64,000 nucleotides of DNA, taken from NCBI GenBank assembly GCA_007844125.1, contig CM017570.1, positions 49,830,237 to 49,894,236 of the forward strand. The letters are read 5' to 3'. Within the stretch, counting starts at the first letter, position 1. Each line of letters begins with the position of its first letter. Under the pieces are notes generated by a model that worked only from the letters and a program-made list of their open reading frames with translations, did no database searches and was not told the origin of the DNA. Positions 23,462 to 37,301 of the stretch are shown one piece after another. Position numbers and translations under genes: made by a program. This stretch comes from Sinonovacula constricta (lineage: Eukaryota; Mollusca; Bivalvia; Cardiida; Solecurtidae).

Positions 23462-26400
23462 CCTTTTATTTACATAAAACTATACCAGTAGGCCTATATA
23501 AGTCACAAATCTCCCATATATTTGACAACATGCATTTCAACCCTGATGAAGGTTGGCGAGTCATTTTTGCTCAAGTATTGAGTTGAAAATATTTAAAGGT
23601 ATATTTTTTCATCATTTTGAATGTTTTTCTTTTGTTATAAATGTTTCTTTCTCTGAATTAAGTACTTCTTTGCATAACAGATTCGAAGGTAGGGAGATTA
23701 ATATTCAGTATTTTTGGAACATGAATGACTTCAGCAGGCTTTAAACAAAAGTTGAGGTCCAGTGGAAAGCTGTATATAAATAATTCTGTAACCTTTATTC
23801 ACTCTCAAAATGATCAGAAATAAATAATATCTGCTTTAATATAAGGTATTCACCAAAACGTGTAGGTTTGTGTCCATTCTTTGTATAGAAACATTACACC
23901 GCTGGGGAATTTGGGTCTTCATGTAATATTTGGGCGAAATTGAGTTCTGATGGCTCCAAAGATATGAAACTATCACAGTTTCAGCAAAACACATCATTTT
24001 AAAACATATAAACAATTTAAAGACAAAAATCAAGTTCAATAATTCACATTTTTAGCTTTCATAAAAACAACTACTAGTTTATATAGAAAAGGAAATTCAC
24101 ATATTTATGTTATATTTCAGTAAATGGATAATGTAAACATATTTTCGATTTTTAAAATTTCTGAATAAACAGATGCTGTTGGTATGGCAAAAAAAAAATG
24201 ATTTTTATGTCTGAATATTAACACTATTTAAAAAAAATGAGGACAAAAAAGAAAATACAGGAAACACTTCTTCCTATACGTTTCACCAGATTGAACTTTT
24301 TATGAAAACAAACATTATCACTAGGTACACTCTACCTGATACACATGGCAATGACATGAATACATGTTATTGACCACGATAGAAATTTGTATCATTGTTG
24401 TCAAACAGTGGAAAGCGATTTAAATAAACATAATTACGCTTTAGTGATTTAAGTTAATATGCAATGTAAATAATTAGTCAAAACAACACACATATTAATG
24501 TTACGGGTCGTGGTGGGCAAATTGACTTGACCAGTCAGTATACGGTTTAGTATTTTATTACATACACAAGAACCTGTAATTTAAAATATAACCATAATAC
24601 AGACACTTATCAAACACTGCCATAGTTGGCTAAAATATACCAACTCATTATTTAACAATGCAAATATTCACACATTGCAAAGTAGAAATAGACCAAATCA
24701 AACAATACAAGTTAAATACATAATACATCATTTCACTAATTGAAATAATGGGTCTACTTAACTTACCAAACAGAACTGGTACTATATTAGTTTATTGCAA
24801 AACTAACAATATAAACCAACTAAGTATCTGTTGTCGTATGGTGAGAGGCGAGTGGAATAAATGAATGTGGTTTTAAGATTTGAAAAGAAAACTCCCATCT
24901 CTCGTACAAAATCTCACTCTCACGATTAACATATATGAAGACATACAGAAGGACAAGAACAGGTTTTACAAGTTTCGCCACATCGTGCATCACGCAGAAC
25001 AGACCCAGACAGATGCACGGACCTTATGGAGGACATACAGACTATAGGTCTCAAACTACCCAACAATAACGAGACGGACAACAACATAACGGACTATAGT
25101 ACAATATACATGTAAACAAGACATGAAGCACCGGTGACATTAACAAGATTCTATGCATTTTAAACTAAAGCAACATCAAATACAATTAATACACTTATAA
25201 CGTAAGGCATTTAGTTATAGAACACAGACAGACTACAACTTTTAATCTTGATCGACAAATGAGATTGTACATGTGAATGTTCACTTCTAATAAAGTGGTA
25301 TGTACATTTTATTTAATCAAGGCGCTTTACCTAATTTGAACATATATTTTGTTTTAATTAAAGCAAAATGGTCACAATACAATGTTAACTATATCTTTAA
25401 TCCATAGAAGAGCTGATGTCCATCTGTTAAAAAACACACACTCTTATATTATTGTTCTGAATTACATTTTTATTGCATAACTATTTATTTTATTTTCAGA
25501 GAAATGTGAAAAAAAAATCCTTAACTGTTTAATTGTAACAAAGGGGTGTGGTCTTGTGAACACATGGTGTTACATAAACCTTTTCGTTCTTGTTCTATCT
25601 GATTCAATGTTCAGATTTAGTAACACGTGACGATCTGCATGGTGATTTGCTATGGCAAACTTCAGCCATTTTCTCAAGGAGATATCAGGTCATCCTAGAA
25701 TCAAGTCACTTCATCTTTGGTCTAGATGGGCATGCCTCTAATCTGTTATTCTGTCGCTGGACAACCTTGCCTGAAACCTCTGAATACTGGGTGCACTCAG
25801 TACTAATGAAGACAATTCCTAGATTTTTACAATCTGTATAACAGAAGAATAACAATCTTATATTTTTGCATTCTAAAATTAGTTTTACTTCAGGTATACT
25901 TGGGAGTGTCAATATTATAAACTGATAGTTTAAATAATTTATTGAATGTGCACTTGAAACAACTCTTCTATGAAGGAAGAAATCACTGCGTCTTATTAGT
26001 CTAAGCATCCGAAATACAGACTATTCTCGTTTTCAACATTAGTTATGTCATAAGCTATCGATTGTTTTTAAGAAACGGTGCTCGTATGTGTGATTCATTG
26101 CTTATCTATTATCAATATATTAAAAGCTTACAAAAGCAGGAATGCTGCATTCGTGTTAATGGATCAAAAATGAGCGCTAGTCAACTTTCACTTCTGTTTT
26201 ACAAATAGATCCGTCGTTTTTGCCAAACATTTTTTCACTTCAATTACATACAATAATAACGCCGGACAACGCAACGAGCTGCCTGTGATATCAATAATTT
26301 TTTATTACATACATAATCAGAGTAAGGTCTAGCACACTTACCGCTGACAGTTCATCTTCATTTAAACACCATTTTGGTTGCTGACATCACGCTGACATCA

Positions 26401-28375
26401 CGCAAGCTGCAGCTAACAATTTGTGATTTAAAGGGAAGTAATCGTAATGGAGGCTTTTGACTTTGGAAATAAGATCGTTAAGTAATTACTAAATGAAATT
26501 TAGTGTGTTTAAGATAATAAATCCAAACTGACTTATCGCTTTAAGCTAACTGCAGACGACGGATAATAAAATTCCTATCGCAGTATACGGAAATTACCGA
26601 TTGGTCAATAAACTTGCCTGGTTTCCCAGTGTAAAACAAACTGCGTCCACTCGTTCAAAAATGTGGGGAACCAGTTGGATTTAAACTACTAAATGTGTAC
26701 TGAAACTGATTCGTAATCAACGTAACATAAACTAAAGATTTTGTTTGTTTTTATATAACCTTTATTGATATTATTCAATAAAATCAACATTTTCATCATT
26801 TTAGGTCTAACTTTATAGATTTGTTCTTCAAATAGAGAAAACAATCTAGAACCGTGCTAGTTGTATTACTTCATACTGGGCCCGCTCAGAACCACTCTTT
26901 ACACTTTCATCTATTCAGAGAAAATAGCTGCTTAACATTTATTCTAACTCTGTTTTTGCTTTTATAATCATCGTATGTGATTCCTTTCCCATTAATTTAA
27001 AAAAGATTTATTGCACATTATGTGTTAACTCGTTGATAATGCAGAAAGTATACTCCTAAACACTTCTTGCATCAAGACTCTTGTTATTATGATCCTCACT
27101 CGATGGTAATTTGTATGGTTACACCGAAATTCAACATGGCGCCATGCAGAGGGAACCGAAATTTTGGTCGGACGGGTATATATTTTCATTTTTGAAATTG
27201 AATATATATCATTAACCACAGGCTCCATACGCATTACCTATTAACGGTCAAAGCCTTCCCCGTATTATGTAAAATGTCCGTCTCTGTCTCTTCAAAAGTA
27301 TTTCTAAAGGGAAAACACATCAATCTAACGTTCTACCGACTCGCCATTTTTGTTGGGCAAGACACGGAAGTTGTTCCGATTTTCCTGAAGTTCGAAGGAG
27401 GAGGAGTTAAATAGCGAAAAGGAATTTCACGAAAAGGGGGTTTGCTTTGATTGCTGTGTGAGCAAACAATGACTCATTATCAAATTGTTGTTATAATTAT
27501 GTAACAATTAACTTAAAATTGTTGGTATTTACGGCGATCTGTATGTATTTCAGAAAAATAAGCTCCTTTTCGCATTTATCCGTCGAACGAAAAGGAGGCG
27601 AAAAGCTGGGAATAATTTTGAATGATTCAAGTAATTGTGTTTACAGTTATGTTGATTACCAATCAACAATTAGTTCCTAGTCACTTGCAATCAGACACTC
27701 ATTATTTATCAATCAGTCATACTTTGGCTTTCAATCAGCCTTCTCCGAGATGTCAGCTATATCTAGGGTTTTGCACCTGTTGATGAAGTTGGAGTTGGAG
27801 TAGACGAGTAATCCATTTGCTAACTCACCAGGCATCAGTATGTATGAAAAAGGTACCTTGTTGATATGAACGCAAAAATCAACATCTTGATACTTATCAT
27901 AAAATATGTGCTACAATTCCTACTGACATATTCTGATTATTTCATTGTATCAATAATCATGTATGTGTATATATATTTGAATATAAATAATTTATATGAA
28001 TAAACGAAAGCTAAAGGAGCTATGTAAACATAAAATAAAAATTATATATTTCTTTAAAACAATTGTTCTCTTTACCCTGTAAGTCTTAAAAAAAGAAAAC
28101 AAATGATACAAAAGAAACATAATTACACATGGCGAACAGCAATTAACACCCCACCATACAAATATCTCAAAGCATATATGTATAGTGTATATATGAGACG
28201 AGTTGTCCAAAATAAGGGCGACTTTTATCTGGCGCGAGTTGGTTTGGCGTGAGTTCTCCAGTCACCATAATCTTCATGTACATAATGCTTTAAGACTTAA
28301 TTTTGGTGAAAACTTATAAGTCAATAATGATCTATATACCTGATATGTGACATGTGTTTGTATTTGTGTTTTCAG
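23462..28375. other. Spacer between the duplications, no confirmed gene
   Basis: AT-rich. A minus-strand frame at about 25,031-24,820, without an ATG ('LGLFCVMHDVAKLVKPVLVL'), ends just before an AATAAA at 24,796-24,791, which could be the 3' end of an old retroelement or gene. A plus-strand frame at 25,590-25,841 has no recognisable domain. A short inverted repeat, 'ctccttttcg' and 'cgaaaaggag', lies at about 27,568-27,598. A third copy of the duplication-end motif lies at 27,288-27,385. Nothing here is firm. Confidence 0.3.
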
Positions 28376-29895
28376 GGCCTATTTAAAAGGTCTATGCATA
28401 GGCTATATATGCATGCATAGGGCCCTGAGACCAGATAGGCTGTCGGACCTGGCCTCCCATGCGAAAAGAAAAAAACAACTCGCCGGAACGCGTTCGGTGC
28501 GCGGTAAATCTAGGCCCAAAGTTCGAGCCCCGCTCCTTACCCAGCCGTAAATAGACGTGTATGTTTACATACAAAAATCCATGCGTTTTTTGCCTGTTTG
28601 TAACTCTGCGCCTAAGGTCAGGCCCCTGGGACCGGGTCGGGTGTCGAGGGCAGTCCTAATCCTACCTGACCATACTGAAAGTTCTGCCCGGAGGGCTACC
28701 GGTGACGTGTCAGTTGCCAAAAACCCAGCCGAAAGGGCCGCTTTTAAAGGTCTTTCTACATGCTAGACATACTTGCATTTTTGCCCGTTGGTCACTTTGC
28801 GTCTGGGCCCAGGCCCCTAGCACCGGGTTTGGAGTCGAGGGCAGTCCTAGCCCTGCCGGACCACACCAGAATTTCTGCCTACAGGCGTTCCGATGATCTT
28901 CCTAGGGCCAAAAACCCAGCCTATACGGCCTCTTTAAGAGGTCTACGCATGGGCTATAAATGCATGCATGCACGTCCGTGTGTCAGCATGCATCTGGGCA
29001 AAGGGCCCTGGGACCAGATAGGCTTTCGACGGCAGGCCCGGACCTTGCCTTCCAGGCGAAAAGAAAACTGGCCGGAACGCGTCAGGTGCGCGGTAAAACC
29101 AGGCCCAAAGTTCAAGCCCCGCCCCTTACTCAGCCGTAAATAGACGTACATACAAACATGCATGTGTTTTTGCCGGTTTGTCACTTTGCGCCTGAACCCA
29201 ATCTTCTGGTACCGGGTTGGGTGTCGAGGGCACTCCTAGTACTACCTGACAACATCGGAAGTTCTGCCCGGATGGCTACCGGTGACGTGTCATGGGAAAA
29301 AGCCCAGCCGAAATGGCATTTTTAAAGGTCTTTCTACATGCTAAAAATACATGCGTTTTTGCCCGATTGTCACTCTGTGCCTGAGACCAGGCCCATAGGA
29401 CAGGGATGGGTGTCGATGGCATTTCTTACTCTACCTGACGACACCAGAATTTCTGCCTACAGGCGTTCCCCGGAGCTTTCAGGAGCCAAAAAAAACAGCC
29501 TATATGGCCTATTAAAAAGGTTTCTGCATAGGCTATATAAGCATGCTTGCACGCCCATGTGTCAGCATGCATCTGGGCAAAGGCCCCTGGGACCAAATAG
29601 GCCGTAGGCTACAGGCCCGGACCCTGCCTCCCATGCCAAAAACATTGGCCGGAACGCATCCGGTGCGCGGTAAAACCAGGCCCAAAGTCCGAGCCCCGCC
29701 ACTTACTCAGCCGTAAATAGACGTGTATGTTTGCATACAAAAAATGCACGCGTTTTTGCTGGTTTGTCACTCTGCTCCTAAGCCCAGGCCCCTGGGACTG
29801 GGTTGGGTGTCGAGGGCAATTCAGGTCTCACCTGATCGCACCGGAAGTTCTGCCCGGATGGCTACCGGTGACGTGTCAGGAGCATGTTGCAAGTG
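28376..29895 (+). repeat. GC-rich satellite with trimeric higher-order units
   Basis: CpG-rich block in AT-rich surroundings. A unit of about 550-580 bp is repeated about 2.7 times: 'ggtctatgcataggctatat' and its variants start at about 28,389, 28,939 and 29,518. Each unit is made of three related monomers of about 190 bp that share 'gggccctgggacc', 'gggtgtcgagggca' and 'cagccgtaaatagacg'-type segments. The open frames read through a stop-poor repeat; I do not call genes. An inverted fragment lies at 1-375. Confidence 0.8.
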
Positions 29896-30542
29896 TAGTG
29901 ACTTCGGATGAGTTATGACCAGGGCCATTTCCTGAAATAATAAAAAGTATATTTGAAACTCCATAATGGATGGGAATAAACTTCATAATGGATGTAAATA
30001 GTCACATTTTCTCATCCATTTAAATGGTGCACGATGAAAAGTGGCCATTTTAGACAAGAGAGTATGTTATTTTTTCAGTGTTCCCTCTCTGAATGAAAAT
30101 GGGTTTAAGAATGTATCCAATAGTTTGGAGCAAGTTTGTCCCTTTTAAACAACTAAAAGTGTTACGTGAAATGATCACATGAAGTACTGTTTATTCACAT
30201 CCTAAATATATGTAAAAAATCATATCATCATAGCGGTATTCTGCTCTGTCATTGATAACTGATCAGAGGAACCACAAGCCTCCACCCCACACCAAACCAC
30301 ATCATGTTTATTTATAGATTTAGAAAGAACGAACATACAGAGCAATTTGTTTCATGCTTTGCACTGTCTTACAATTGAGGTAGTATTCAACATCTAAGGT
30401 ATGAGTTTATGCAAAGACTATGCTTAAATCTCCCAAGACAGTGGGAAAATATTATTACATGCCCTTGATATTTAGCAAACTGTTGGACATCCTTATTTAT
30501 ACCATGTCACATTACTTCATCATTTGACAATAAGCCACACAT
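29896..30542. other. Spacer, no gene seen
   Basis: AT-rich sequence with a small direct repeat ('cataatggatg' at about 29,962 and 29,983). No exon, RNA gene or transposon is recognisable. Confidence 0.4.
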
Positions 30543-30735
30543 TGTGTTTGTTTATTGGATTTAAAGTCCCACCAACAGTATTTCAGTTACCTGGAGACGG
30601 TGTCCACTTGAAGCAGATTTTAAGTTGCCTTCACTGTGTATAGCATGCCGTGAACACTTGACCTGATACCCGATCCAGTCACATTATCCTGACACTGGGC
30701 CAACCAGTTGTGTTACTACCCTTATATTTGCTTAA
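30543..30735 (-). mobile_element. 5'-truncated copy of the SINE at 42,387
   Basis: Shares with 42,387-42,590 the sequence 'cccaccaacagta', 'ctggagacggtgtccacttg', 'tcactgtgtatagcatgcc' and 'acccttatatttgctt'. Homology stops exactly before the tRNA-like part, so this copy lacks the Pol III promoter head, as expected of 5' truncation during retrotransposition. Confidence 0.7.
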
Positions 30736-32669
30736 ATAATTTTAATTCATTTATATGATTTTACTGACATTTCTGTGGTAAACAACATAAAAAAAAATAA
30801 ACTAGTGCACACTCATATCCAAGTGAATATGCACTGGTTACATATTGAAGCATCACTGTACTAGCTGGCAAAAACTACACATTTCATATATGTAATCATG
30901 TTCATATATGAATGAAATCCATTTGAAACAAGTTACAAGCCATGTGATTTAGAGACAACATCTTGCAAAAACACGAAGAATGTCACACTGATCAAAACAT
31001 AATTTTCTTTAATATATTAATATATTTGATTAAAGAAAGTGGTATTCTTACTGGTCACAAACGTAAGCATACTACTAAAGACTTGCTCGACCAGTGAATC
31101 TATTGTGGGTGAGGACTGCATCTGGTACAGACACACCATGGCAGGACACCTTCCAATCCAGAGTAAGGTGGACACAAAAAGCCCATCTAACACTGCTGAC
31201 GGTCATTTGGCAATCATTTTCATCACCCGTTTCCCAGCTCCTCTGTCAGTCGGTTGATAAATGTCTGATAATAGAACATAATTACAATGATCTGACTTGT
31301 AAATTGTTAACAATCTTCCCGTTTAGGCATATGGCATACGTTTTTTAATATATGAAAATAGATGAAAAACATAAATTAGATTTACCCAAGGATACGTAAG
31401 AGGGTATAACCATTATTATAAGTGCACTTTTTGTGCGACCACTCTATTACATGTTCAGCATATAATCTGATGCACTGTTAGAAACATTTCACTTTCTGTA
31501 ACAAGAAATCATCGTAGCAGAATTTATTACTTTTTCATTTTCTTGTCATTTGCTTCTTGAACTGTTGAAGATTATTGACCTCACTCCCCTCTAACACCTG
31601 GGCTTTTTTATGGGCTCCCTATGTATTTTGACAGCCTTGCTACTCCCAACTTTCATTATCCAGTGGATCTTATGACAAAGATATACAGAAATAATGAAAA
31701 ATAAAGAAATAATTTATCAGGTGGTATTTTGAAATAATGAATATTCATATGACTTAACGTGACATGATTATGTTTAAGTACTTTGTTTTATTACCAAAAT
31801 AAATGTATAAAATCGTAAACAAATAAAACATTGTTTTCTGCATACATTCTGAGACCGTCATGCAATTATATATAGAATGTAATAATTATCAAGAAGCGAA
31901 ATTATGTTTTGATTTTATTATATTATAATTTTAATGTTTTTCTTTCTTCTCAGATCAGAAATATCTCCAGTACCTAAATGACTATATTAAAATTAAAATA
32001 CAACAGTTAAAAATTCAAAAGTAGTATAAAGTGACATACGATCTCTGACTCTGATCTTTTCCTTTGTACACTCTATCCACTGACTGGTAGTTTTACCTTT
32101 CTGTCTGGATGTGTCTTTCTCACTGACAACACCAGAGGTAACAATCAAACACTTTCTAATAACAAAACCTCACATGTTCAATGGCTGAACATAGATGATT
32201 AATTATATTAAAACAACAATAATCAACAGAGCAGATATAACAATTGTACACAATGAATCAATCACGGTATTGTCCTTAATAGCCTTTCTAAACAATAATG
32301 TATGTAGTGTTTGGTGACAAAGGCAGGATATGTTGGCCAAATAAATACATAAAGGTTACTAGATATAGATAAAAACGCTTGTGTGTGTTATGTACTCACG
32401 AAACAAACAATTTCTGAATACCTATAATTATGCTAAGTGTATTGAATCCCATTTAAGTTTTTTGTCAAAAAGTGTTTATTTAACATAGAAAAACTTTGAA
32501 ACGTGCCCTAGATGTAAATAACAGGAATATTTGCATTATTAGATCTATATGCAACTAAAACAACACAGCTATATCATTGCAAGCTAAAAACAAGATCTTA
32601 TTTGCAAGATCTTTACTCTTCTGTATACATTTTAAGTGTTGTGAGACACAGAAATTCATAAACACTTAC
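30736..32669. other. Spacer with weak coding-like segments
   Basis: On the minus strand, 31,240-31,085 reads 'FCVHLTLDWKVSCHGVSV' before stops, and 32,165-32,045 reads 'EKDTSRQKGKTTSQWIEC' up to a donor-like GTATGT. Either could be an exon of the gene suggested by the first exon at 32,702, but the phases I tried do not join cleanly. I see no known domain. Confidence 0.2.
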
Positions 32670-32702
32670 CGTTTCCAATCTTGAAGTTGACACTTGTTTC
32701 AT
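32670..32702 (-). CDS. Candidate first coding exon of an unrecognised gene
   Basis: On the minus strand an ATG opens 11 codons (MKQVSTSRLET) that end in phase 0 at a consensus donor, ACG|GTAAGT. A TATA-like box lies 67 bases upstream and a CACGTG palindrome lies between them. The layout of TATA box, short leader, ATG and donor is coherent, but the exon is tiny, and the candidate downstream exons near 32.1 kb and 31.2 kb do not join in phase by inspection. No family is recognised. Confidence 0.25.
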
Positions 32703-32768
32703 TTAGCCTCTTTTGGAAACGGGCATGATATTCGGTCACGTGATGTGTCGCTCTTATTCAGAGCGAGC

Positions 32769-32778
32769 TATTTATAAA
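32769..32778 (-). promoter_or_regulatory. Candidate TATA box with nearby E-box
   Basis: The minus strand reads TTTATAAATA. A CACGTG E-box palindrome lies downstream at about 32,737-32,742, and the candidate ATG is 67 bases downstream. TATA-like strings are frequent in AT-rich DNA, so support comes only from the combined layout. Confidence 0.25.
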
Positions 32779-32902
32779 CTGGGGTTTTACGGAATCGGCT
32801 TCGATGCTTTTCATCAAGGTGCGAATATGTTCAAAGCCGACGTGTTTTGCAAATATGTCTTTCAAAGTCCTATATTATCATTTTTGTCAACGTATAAGAA
32901 GG

Positions 32903-33537
32903 ATTTGTAAACTCTACGGAAGATAACATCAATATCAGAAAGAGTCGCTTTAAAGCAGGCTGTCTTGTTATTGAACGGGGCAGGATTTTTGTATAGGACT
33001 AATAACGTATTGTTATTTTATAAATGGCGTCATTAAACTCTATACATTAGCGACATTTAGTTGTAACTAAGACCTTCAAGTTACCAACATGGAGATAATG
33101 GACCGTATGTATTTATAGGCCCACATGACTATGACTTTGTTTGTATGAGTTGTTTCATGTTTGTTTTTATATTTGTTATTAGTTTGTTTGAATTTCAGAC
33201 TGAGATTGAATTTGATGTATACGACCAAGTAACTAAATGTCTGTAATGTATTCGGCAAAAATAATTGGATAAACCTGACAATATTTGACCAGCCATTCTA
33301 ATGTTGATCTCCAAGTTTAATGCCTGCATAAAAATATTCCTGCATCGTATGTGCGTCAGACGTTTGCGAGTGGCTGAAACTAAAGAACAGCGATCTTACA
33401 TACAACGTCTGAACTGTTGATATAATAAAGTCGAAGGTAAAAATGTTTATAGGTACTTATTAAACAGTATCAGTCAGCTATAATAACACTCGCGACACGT
33501 CATTGTTAATTATAATTTGATATATTGGTTTCTTTCA
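32903..33537. other. Spacer before copy B, no gene seen
   Basis: AT-rich unique sequence. It ends at the left edge of copy B, after 'tttctttcag'. No repeat or exon is recognisable. Confidence 0.35.
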
Positions 33538-36500
33538 GTTATACTTTCGTAATTATCTTCTCTCGCTATGTTGATAAATAACTCGTCGATAGGAACCAGC
33601 AGCAATGGAATGCAGACAGGAAGTTACTACGAATTTGAATTAAAGTGTATTTTAAATGTTAATCTCTGCTACAATTAACAAGATAAATCACTTCGATATT
33701 CAAGAAGATATCACTAGAGCATTGTTTTATGCGACCTCCTCCACAACACGTTTTTCTCAGGTGAACTAAAAGTAAACATCGAAAAATGATTACAGATTCA
33801 TATTGGATAAACAGTAATGATAGATTTGTAACAAAATGTCAAACGAAGCGTTGACATTACGCTTGGTTAACCTGGAGTAGTGCTCAAAACTATATAATTT
33901 TCAATTATGTATATCTGTATCAATCAGGCCGGTAAAAATAAATGGTCTTGATTTTATACCCCATCCCCTTTGGTCACTTAAATTAATGTAAAATACTAGT
34001 AGTAAGCAAACTCATACAAACATTTTGAAATCGTTAAATATTAAGGAAAACATTACCCTTAGACATGGTAATCTCCGACCCTCCTAATCTCGATCTCATT
34101 TACAATTTTTGAAATATTTGAATTACCTTCTGCATATATATATGTATATTATAAGGCATCACTTTATATACATTACAGTACCGTTTTTAACTAAATACTT
34201 ATATTTAACTTATACTTTTTCCGGTTTGGGGGTTATGGGGGTTTCAATGACAGAATGACCATAATCATACATTAAATAGTTTAATATATAAACAGATATA
34301 GATGTTATTTATAGTTACTTAAAGAAGAAAAAACAACAACAATAAAAGCAAACACGAGATATATATTGGCATCTCTATCAAACACATGTTTTACATTCTA
34401 CATTAAAAAACACGTACATAAGTACAACAATTATTATATTCTATTCGATGTACCAATCATCTAAAACATCTACTAGTTTAAGCTTTGTTCTAACAACAAT
34501 ATATAATTCATTTAGCAATCATTGGTATCACATATTAAATGGTTAATCATCATAAAGGCCCCATTCAGGAAGCAATGGTTGATTCACAGATAAATAAAGC
34601 TTCTCTTAACTTTTCGCCAAAATTGCCTTCATCAAATCTATGAGAAACGTAGCGCATTTGGTCCCCTATTCACGTCAGATCATGTATGCGGCATTCTAGA
34701 AATCGACATTTTCACAGGAAAGCAACCCCGGGCCCTCCTAGTAGCAAGTGTATATGCAATTGAACATTTTTCTTTTGCTAAAAACCTTTTGGGCGAAATT
34801 CAAGAAAAGAGTTATTCATCTGAGTTCAGTCGAAATCAGAATCGATTGCAATTAGGTTAAGAAATTCAAACACTTAATAGCGTTCTTCAAGCTTAATTAC
34901 CTACAAGGAAGCTCAATCTAACTTGTGTATATTTAAACAGGTTTTCTCGAATACATATCACGTGCATACTTCTTGCATAAATTGATCGTTAACTTATGGA
35001 ATATTTGAAATTAACATGTAGTGTGAATAATTAAATAATCAATATTTGGCCTAACAGTGACGAAATATTTTAAAAATGTATTGCGGATCATGTGCACATG
35101 AACTGTATGTATGTTACATGTAACTATGTCTAGGCCGCTTTAAACCCATTCTTTCATCAAAAAATTAACAACAAAAAACAACAAAACAAAAAATCAAATA
35201 TAACAATTATCGATTATATGTACATCTCCATTGACACATTTGTTCATACAAAAGATAATCAATGAACAATATTACAAAGGTGCATTTAATAAAAAAATCA
35301 AATATCAACATAAATCCAGGAACGGGTTGGGGTGCGGCAAGGAACATGAATAAAACTTTACGCCAGAACAAATATCTGGCATTCTAGAAATCTAATATTC
35401 CACGGAAGAGCCTGCCACGGACCATCCTAACAGGAAATGTGTTCAAAACAACTTTCGATTACATCAATAATGGCATCTTTAAAGATGGAACCAACAGGAC
35501 CCATACATTACCACTGCTTTCGGAAATCGAGAATACTTTCTGAATAAACTCATACTTTAGTATAAGTAAAGACGGTACAAATCGTGCTAAAACACTCAAA
35601 AAGTTTAATTATTCCAAATCTATAGATAAACACAATGGGCTGTCTGTTAAAAAAAAAGATCTCGACGTCAGAGCCTATTAACCAGATGACCACATAAAGT
35701 TATCTCAAAAGTGAGTGGTGTTCTTAGTTAAAAATAGCTATCGTAGCAGCGTGTCTCAGATAGAAAATACCTGTGATGAGAAATAACGATTTATGTTTCA
35801 CTGTTCACACTGATCTACGGCATCAATAAGCAGCAATTTACAGGATATTTTCAGGTAAAAATGACTTGTTTGGTTATTCAAGACAAATTATATTTTGGTC
35901 CAAACTGTCGGATACCACGTTTGTGGTTCATTTTCTATCTTCTATATGTAATATGGCGTGTAAAGAAATCCACAAATCATGAAGTGGGGTCGTTTAAACA
36001 TTTGAATAAAGTTCATGCCCGCTCAGTGTAAAATCCTCGATCCGCTCCTGGAATCACGCACAATTGGGGATATGGAATGATTAAAACGGTATTGTTACAT
36101 ATAGGCAGAGAGTCCTGCATAAACATCGATTATGGAATCAAAACAGTTGCCGCAAACAATTGAAACATGTATTTCTTGCAATTATCTTAACATAAAATTC
36201 TATCAAATCTTTAAATGCAAGAGCACATAAATGACAATGTTGTTAAAGAAATATACAGAAAATCAATGTTTTATTGTCGAACAAACGTACAGATTATAGT
36301 TTCATACACAACACGTAGTACATAAATTGTCCCAGTCGAAATTATTTATGCAATATCAAATCGTTATCTTACGCTTTTTAAATAACTAAATTCATGATCA
36401 ATTTCGATTAGAATATTATACTCGTCACAGCTTTTTAGAAGCGTTGAAAAATAAATTTTCTTAATGTTTCTTTATTTTACAACATCATCATCGATATTTG

Positions 36501-37121
36501 ATTTGCTGCAGATAGAATATAATGCACAAGTATAACTGAACCACACATCTCGTAGTTGTTGTTTGTAAAGTTTATATACTAAAAAGAGTATATACTATCT
36601 AAATACAATACAATGTATACTAAAATTGACGCCTTGCTGGTCACGTCTACAATTGTTTCAACAAAATAACATTTAAAATCGATTGATGATTGTTTATATA
36701 ACAACTTTCGGACATTATTTGCATTTATGTACATACCGCTACATGTGACACGAAACATAATATGCGAAAAGTATTATGAATGTTTGAATTAAATGTATTA
36801 AATTCTGAAGAAATCTGAAATGAATGCCCAATAATTCAGCAATGCAGTAATGTTTTGATGACGTTGCGTCTTTTTGTTAATTTTGCGGGAAAACGTATTA
36901 TCCGAGTGTAATGACGTCATATTGTTATAATTAATGACGTCATTGTTTTGATGCTGATGTAAATTATACAAACATGGCGAACTGAGAGGAAAACATCAAA
37001 CTGAATTTAAATAAACGTTAATTGTAGGAACATTTGTATAAAATATTTAATGCAAATACAACAATAAATCAACTACATACTTATCTGTAACATTTACAGA
37101 AGAACCGAGTTTTAATTTCAT
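33538..37121. other. 3' flank of TRIM gene B, no gene seen
   Basis: AT-rich DNA matching 376-3,730, with small insertions such as 'cattttgaaatcgttaaata' at about 34,021 and a segment near 36,025-36,110. No gene is visible. The hairpin-end fragment of the dispersed element is degraded here ('cacgtttttctcaggtgaac'). Confidence 0.5.
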
Positions 37122-37127
37122 TTTATT
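37122..37127 (-). terminator. Candidate polyadenylation signal of TRIM gene B
   Basis: AATAAA on the minus strand, about 175 bases downstream of the exon 3 stop, at the place matching the signal in copy A. Confidence 0.35.
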
Positions 37128-37301
37128 TCTAAACAAAATGTCGATGGAACATTGTTTTGCTTAAATGTTGATTTAATCCCACATTTATAACGAGTCACTA
37201 ATTCACAAAATGTCAACAAAAGTAACACAATAAAAAAACAAAAACAAAATGTCCGGCAATATTTAATGTTTACGTTACATCAATTCAAACTAATATAAAC
37301 T

